A DNA stretch of 60,000 nucleotides from Hydractinia symbiolongicarpus. Lineage: Eukaryota > Cnidaria > Hydrozoa > Anthoathecata > Hydractiniidae. The stretch lies in the NCBI RefSeq assembly GCF_029227915.1, contig NC_079883.1, forward strand, positions 22,942,001 to 23,002,000, given 5' to 3'. Below, one piece after another: positions 56,201 through 60,000 of the stretch. The position numbers and the translations under genes are program-made. The stretch's first letter is position 1, and every line of letters begins with the position of its first letter. Under the pieces are notes generated by a model, which had not been told where the DNA came from, did not search any database, and saw nothing but the letters and a program-made list of their open reading frames with translations.

Positions 56201-59200
56201 ATGGACAACCTGTTCTGAACTCCATCGACAGCGCTTCTAAGACTAGAATAAACAACAAAGGACTAAGTACAGAACCCTGATGTACACCAACATTTACACT
56301 AAATTCATCACTAAGTGAATCGTTAATCCTGACACGACTTCTAGCATTGCTGTACATAGACTGTACCATCGTAACTAGCCACTCATCCACACCTAATTTT
56401 CTCATAGCCCACCAAATAACTTTACGTGGCACTCTATCAAAAGCTTTCTCTAAATCTACAAAGGCAAAATAGAGATTCTTTCTCTTTCCTAAATACTTTT
56501 CCTGAAGCTGTCTGAGTAAAAATATTGCATCTGTAGTGCCACGCCCTGGAACAAAACCAAATTGCATCTTATCTATATCAATTCTTTCTCTAAGTAACTT
56601 ATCAATCACTCTTTCAATAACTTTCATTACTTGATCAACCAACTTCAAACCTCTATAGTTACCCCTTTCTAATGCATCACCCTTTCCCTTGAAACAATTC
56701 ACTATTACACTCGACTGCCACTCACTCGGAATAGCACCATCCTTTATAATCTGGTTAGCAAGACTTGTAATAAGCTCAACTCCGATATATCCAGATGCTT
56801 TTACCATCTCTGCAACAATACCTGATACTCCTGCAGCCTTGCCAATCTTCAATTTTCTAATAGCCTCCACTACCCATTCTGTCTTGATCTGGATAGCTGG
56901 CCCTTCTACGACATCATCATCAGACAAATTATCCTCGTCCCAATCAAACTCAGTGTTAAGCAACCTCTGATAATGATTCTTCCAAGCTACCCTTTTCTCC
57001 TCCTCTGTGCTAGCCAAAACACCTTCATCATTACGTATACACTTCTCACCTACAATATTTCGATTAGTCTTCTTCATTTGCTTTGCTATCTTGAATACCT
57101 CATTGTGCTGGTCTTCCCTTCTTAACACATCTGCAAATCTGTTTCTCTCTGCTTCTGATTTTGCCTTATACACTGCTGTACGAGCGCGACGCTTAGCTTC
57201 TAAGTAAATATTTTTACTACCACCTGACTTCCACTCTTTCCAAAGTTTCCTCTTTTCCTTTATACACTGGTCAACCTCATTATTCCACCACCAGGTCTGT
57301 CTATGTCTAGCTGGTCCTTTCGTCCACCGACAGGTATCATCAGAAGCTTCTAGAAGACAATTCTTCAAAGTAGTCCAAGTACTTTCAACATTGTCACTAT
57401 CACATTGACTATTGTAGGCTAACTGCTGAACTTTTGCACTAAATTGTCTTGCTACAATCTCTTCCTTCAGCTTCCAGACTTTTCGACGGGGCCTGTACTT
57501 TCCCTTGGCTTCTTTAACACTCTTCAAGATAATATCACAAACCAGCAACCTATGCTGGGAAACACACTCTTCCCCCGATATAACTTTCACGTCCTTCACC
57601 ACTTTCTTGTCTGACTTTCTAACCAGGAAGTAATCTATCTGTGTCTTACAACCACCTGACTCATATGTTATCAGCCTACTCTGTCTTTTACTGAATGATG
57701 TGTTGCAAACCACCATGTCCGTTGCCATTCCAAACTCAAGCAATCTCTCCCCTTCCTTATTTCTGCTCCCAAATCCATAGCCTCCATGCACACCTCTATA
57801 ACCTTCAGATGACTTCCCAACATGACCATTAAAGTCGCCGCCCACCATGACAAGTTCAGTGTCTCCAAACTTTGATGTGACTGCTATTAACTCATCATAA
57901 AACTTATCTTTATCTTCCTCACTGTGTCCACACTGTGGAGCATAAACTGACAGAAAAGTGACAATCCTATTACCTATTAAAAACTTTATCACTATAATAC
58001 GACTATTAACACGCATGACATCTATTACTTTTTCTACCCACTTCTCTGCAACGAATATGCCAACTCCTCCATATCCATCACTATTACCAATCCAAAAAAG
58101 CTTATACCTTGCCCTCCTACCTTCCATAAATCTCACTGAAGCTCCTCTCCACCTAACTTCCTGAACACAACACATATCAACAGATCTACGTTCTAACATT
58201 TCAACTACTTCACCTGCTCTACCTCTCAGAGTACCAACATTTACACTAGCCATCCTCAACCTAGTGTTATCTACCTTGTGATGTGATAGCTAGGTAACGG
58301 TCTGACGATGCTCACATCTGACATATGTCCTACCGTGCGTGACACCTTCACTCCTTAGAGTTCCAGCCCCGTTTACGCAGTTTGTCTGATCAACTATTCT
58401 TACGGCCATTAATAAAGAGTTTTGGCAGTGTTTTACAGCTGGATGCCCTTCCTAGCGCCAACTGTTCACAGACCGGACTGGGTGTTTTTTAAACTGACAC
58501 CATCACTATGTGGCATTTCATGGGACTTCCACAATCGCCCCTTTAAACTAAGGTATGGTGGAGGACGTTCAACTCCTCTCTTGTCTCTTAAGGAGACCCT
58601 TCACAACAAAAAATGATGCAGAAATCTTGCATTAAAATCCATTTGTTTTTTGCTAAATGAAAAACATGCTTATCTGGGGGTGTTTAGAAGATCTGTTTAA
58701 TAAGGCTGCCACAATGATTCTTATAAGATCTGAAAATGTATTTTTATGTATAGTGATTGGGAAAATGACAGACCAACATGCACCCATACACACCAGGAAC
58801 CCTGGGATTATTTTATGCTGGTGATGCAATGGCCACAAGCTCAGTGTGAAATAGCTAATGTAAGTGAAATAATACCCTATTAATTGATTAGGACAGAAAC
58901 TGGGACATATTTGTTTTTTGGTAATTCGAAATTTGAAATTGCTAAGTTAATAAAATAACTAAACATGTAAAATTAATCGTGAAAAGAAGTCGTGGAAATT
59001 TAAATGTGAAAAAAGGAAAACATTGTCGTTCAATCAGTAATATCTCCTTTTGTTTGAGCTAGAACTCCATTTGCATTATTAGAAATAAATGACCAGATAC
59101 TGCCAACATTGAGTACAAAAATTAAAAAGTGTAGTACTTTTAACACTTACATACCATGTTGCAGTGCTATATTTAGGCATGGTGAATATGTATGTATTTA

Positions 59201-59416
59201 GGCACTGTGAATATGTATCAAGTTTCAAGGTATAAACCTAATTTTATCTGGAAGACTGACTTAAAATTGATCGCATTTAAGGTTACTGGCCAGCACGAGT
59301 GTGTTATTCCCCCAGTGGTGAAAGGTTGGACCATTCATGGTTTATGGCCATCTGGCGAAAGCAAAGATTATCCATTCTGTTGTCATTTGTGGCATTTTGA
59401 TGTCAATAAAATACAG
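53220..59416 (+). CDS. secreted RNase T2, 5' part (exons 1-3; continues beyond the window)
   Basis: Exons 53220-53311, 58772-58859 and 59282-59416 join in phase to 105 codons. Exon 1 encodes a signal peptide (FIKALLIFVTVISAHG). Exon 2 has EPWDYFMLVMQWPQAQC, the N-terminal strand of the T2 fold with its QWP and first cysteine. Exon 3 has CVIPP and WTIHGLWPSG, the CAS I active-site motif with the catalytic His, then a FDVNKI segment. An N-glycosylation site NVT spans the exon 2-3 join. RNase T2 enzymes cut single-stranded RNA in lysosomes or outside the cell. The CAS II exon (HEW-KHGTC type) is not seen and should lie past 60000. Intron 1 (5.46 kb) holds an antisense LINE. The donor of exon 3 is ACAG|GTTTCA, weak but usable. 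Confidence 0.9.
54480..54760. repeat. interspersed repeat related to 38570-38830
   Basis: It aligns with the SOS-intron copy through GATAACGGCGGTGACC, GTGATATGTAAGAATG and following A/T blocks. It lies in RNase T2 intron 1. Confidence 0.5.
55219..55790 (-). pseudogene. LINE C-terminal segment, out of frame
   Basis: The +1 frame continues the polyprotein: RIGSAWKKFRELLPLL, GRLYEACVRSVMLYGSETW, ERNDMRMVRWMC, LNWLGHLERME and GRPRKTW, ending RPTHAIMENGR and the stop beside the tail. This is the conserved RT-associated C-terminus of this LINE group. One base lost near 55773 separates it from the main ORF. Confidence 0.88.
55743..58253 (-). CDS. LINE polyprotein: APE endonuclease, reverse transcriptase, zinc finger
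   Basis: The ATG at 58251-58253 is chosen (MASVNVGTLRGRAGEV); the frame is open for two more codons upstream but those start with TTG. Residues 1-230 are the AP-type endonuclease: CCVQEVRWRG, VSVYAPQCG-like SVYAPQCG, GGDFNGHVG and SQHRLL (the SDH motif changed to SQH). RT motifs follow: AFVDLEKAFDRVPR, VHQGSVLSPLLF and YADD (about residues 689-692). Just after RT a PHD/TAZ-like finger, CGVC ... CQTC-KHWVHKKC ... CKRC, occupies about residues 746-789. The frame then ends prematurely (GVLEEVLLAG) at a frameshift. Confidence 0.92.
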   Translation of the reverse strand: MASVNVGTLRGRAGEVVEMLERRSVDMCCVQEVRWRGASVRFMEGRRARYKLFWIGNSDGYGGVGIFVAEKWVEKVIDVMRVNSRIIVIKFLIGNRIVTFLSVYAPQCGHSEEDKDKFYDELIAVTSKFGDTELVMVGGDFNGHVGKSSEGYRGVHGGYGFGSRNKEGERLLEFGMATDMVVCNTSFSKRQSRLITYESGGCKTQIDYFLVRKSDKKVVKDVKVISGEECVSQHRLLVCDIILKSVKEAKGKYRPRRKVWKLKEEIVARQFSAKVQQLAYNSQCDSDNVESTWTTLKNCLLEASDDTCRWTKGPARHRQTWWWNNEVDQCIKEKRKLWKEWKSGGSKNIYLEAKRRARTAVYKAKSEAERNRFADVLRREDQHNEVFKIAKQMKKTNRNIVGEKCIRNDEGVLASTEEEKRVAWKNHYQRLLNTEFDWDEDNLSDDDVVEGPAIQIKTEWVVEAIRKLKIGKAAGVSGIVAEMVKASGYIGVELITSLANQIIKDGAIPSEWQSSVIVNCFKGKGDALERGNYRGLKLVDQVMKVIERVIDKLLRERIDIDKMQFGFVPGRGTTDAIFLLRQLQEKYLGKRKNLYFAFVDLEKAFDRVPRKVIWWAMRKLGVDEWLVTMVQSMYSNARSRVRINDSLSDEFSVNVGVHQGSVLSPLLFILVLEALSMEFRTGCPWELLYADDLVLVAESMEELVEKFEKWKKGLEEKGLKVNTAKSKVMISSIAAKCDLVVGKWPCGVCRKGVGSNSIFCQTCKHWVHKKCSSISGRLRADIQFVCKRCKGEIIENEVFPALMMYNSGSLEIVKNFCYLGDMLGSEGVLEEVLLAG

Positions 59417-60000
59417 GTTTCATTTTTTTTTTTTTTTTTTGCATTATCTTTTTAAGATGTAGTACTGTTTCCTCTCTATTTGACGCCCTTGGCGTTTAAT
59501 TAATTTTCCAGATTTTAGGGTGTGCGTTAATTAGAGAGTGGGCATTTATTAAAAACAATTGAAAGTTTCAAGTAATAGGAAATCTTCTTAAGAAAATCAT
59601 TTAAAAAATCTTAGATTTCTACAAAATCATCCTCTTCCCCGTCTGTTTTGATCTATTATGTTGAATTCAATATTTGCTTCTTTAATATCGGAGTCTGTTG
59701 CAAATGGATCCTCATCGAGGCTCTGGTCTTTCAACAGAGTCATTTGATCGAACTTGTTGTACCCGCAAAGTATGATTGTTACACATATTGCAAAAGAACT
59801 GCGGTGGTATTAGATGAAGAACTGTACAAGCAAAAACAAAAAAATATATGAAACTACAGAACGTTTCCTTGCTTTTCTTGATTTGAAATTTTTTTAACTG
59901 TCTACTTATCACTAGAAATATATATATGAATATACTAAACATTTACACACTTCATCCAAATAATTAGAGAGGTGCGCTTAATAGGGAAAAGGCATTTAAT
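59417..60000. other. RNase T2 intron 3 (assumed)
   Basis: A poly-T tract lies at 59421-59440. A coding-like stretch near 59700-59850 (ILIEALVFQQSHLIELVV or, in another frame, MDPHRGSGLSTESFDR) has no family assignment. The expected next RNase T2 exon is not visible. Confidence 0.4.

Larger units (their letters stand above)
55186..58612 (-). mobile_element. near full-length LINE (APE-RT type) with ATG-repeat tail
   Basis: The minus-strand order is a 5' UTR (about 58612-58254), one long ORF with endonuclease and RT, a C-terminal segment, and a 3' tail of about seven ATG repeats at 55190-55218. The short microsatellite tail instead of poly-A is typical of RTE-like and related cnidarian LINEs. 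One frameshift near 55773 disables it. It sits antisense in RNase T2 intron 1. Target duplications were not established. Confidence 0.9.

Noticed and set aside
59690-59850. Insulin-like A-chain pattern (FDRTCCTRK ... C)
   Set aside because: The cysteine spacing needs a frameshift and passes a stop; no B chain or signal peptide is near.

Overview
The window looks like AT-rich nuclear DNA of an animal, most probably a cnidarian and perhaps a hydrozoan. The genes are split by many small GT-AG introns. The metazoan signalling gene Son of sevenless is present. The repeat mix (Penelope-like, Harbinger-like, MULE and a LINE with an ATG-repeat tail) is typical of cnidarian genomes. The species assignment is inference. 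No bacterial features are present.

Layout: 1-7.6 kb is repeat-bearing intergenic DNA with two tandem arrays. 7.6-9.8 kb (minus) is a complete two-exon gene for a STELLO-like DUF288 membrane glycosyltransferase; its intron holds a fold-back element. 10.7-12.6 kb is a decayed Penelope-like element (RT and GIY-YIG remnants) with a Harbinger-like element carrying a MADF/Myb-like gene nested in it. 13.7-16.8 kb is a decayed copia-like retrotransposon (zinc knuckle, protease, RNase H). 18.9-24 kb holds TA-flanked MITEs, microsatellites and a broken Harbinger transposase.

25.06-42.85 kb (minus) is a complete Son of sevenless (SOS) gene. I placed 29 coding exons; their phases agree at every junction and they sum to 3717 bases (1238 residues plus stop). 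The order is histone-like fold, DH, PH, REM, CDC25 and a proline-rich SH3-binding tail. Its introns carry several repeat families, and related 53-bp satellite arrays lie on both sides of exon 1.

43.9-44.2 kb is a pure (AT)n tract of about 290 bases. 45.45-49.55 kb is an apparently complete Mutator-like transposon: matching terminal inverted repeats, a 9-bp target duplication, and a ten-exon gene of 927 codons joining a MULE transposase to a Ulp1/SENP-like cysteine protease and a PHD finger. I consider it the most interesting object here. 53.2-59.4 kb (plus) is the 5' part of a secreted RNase T2 gene that runs off the window. Its first intron holds an almost complete antisense LINE with a zinc finger between RT and C-terminus and one frameshift.

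The host genes (STELLO-like, SOS, RNase T2) show no functional linkage. Transposon content dominates the intergenic space and the long introns.
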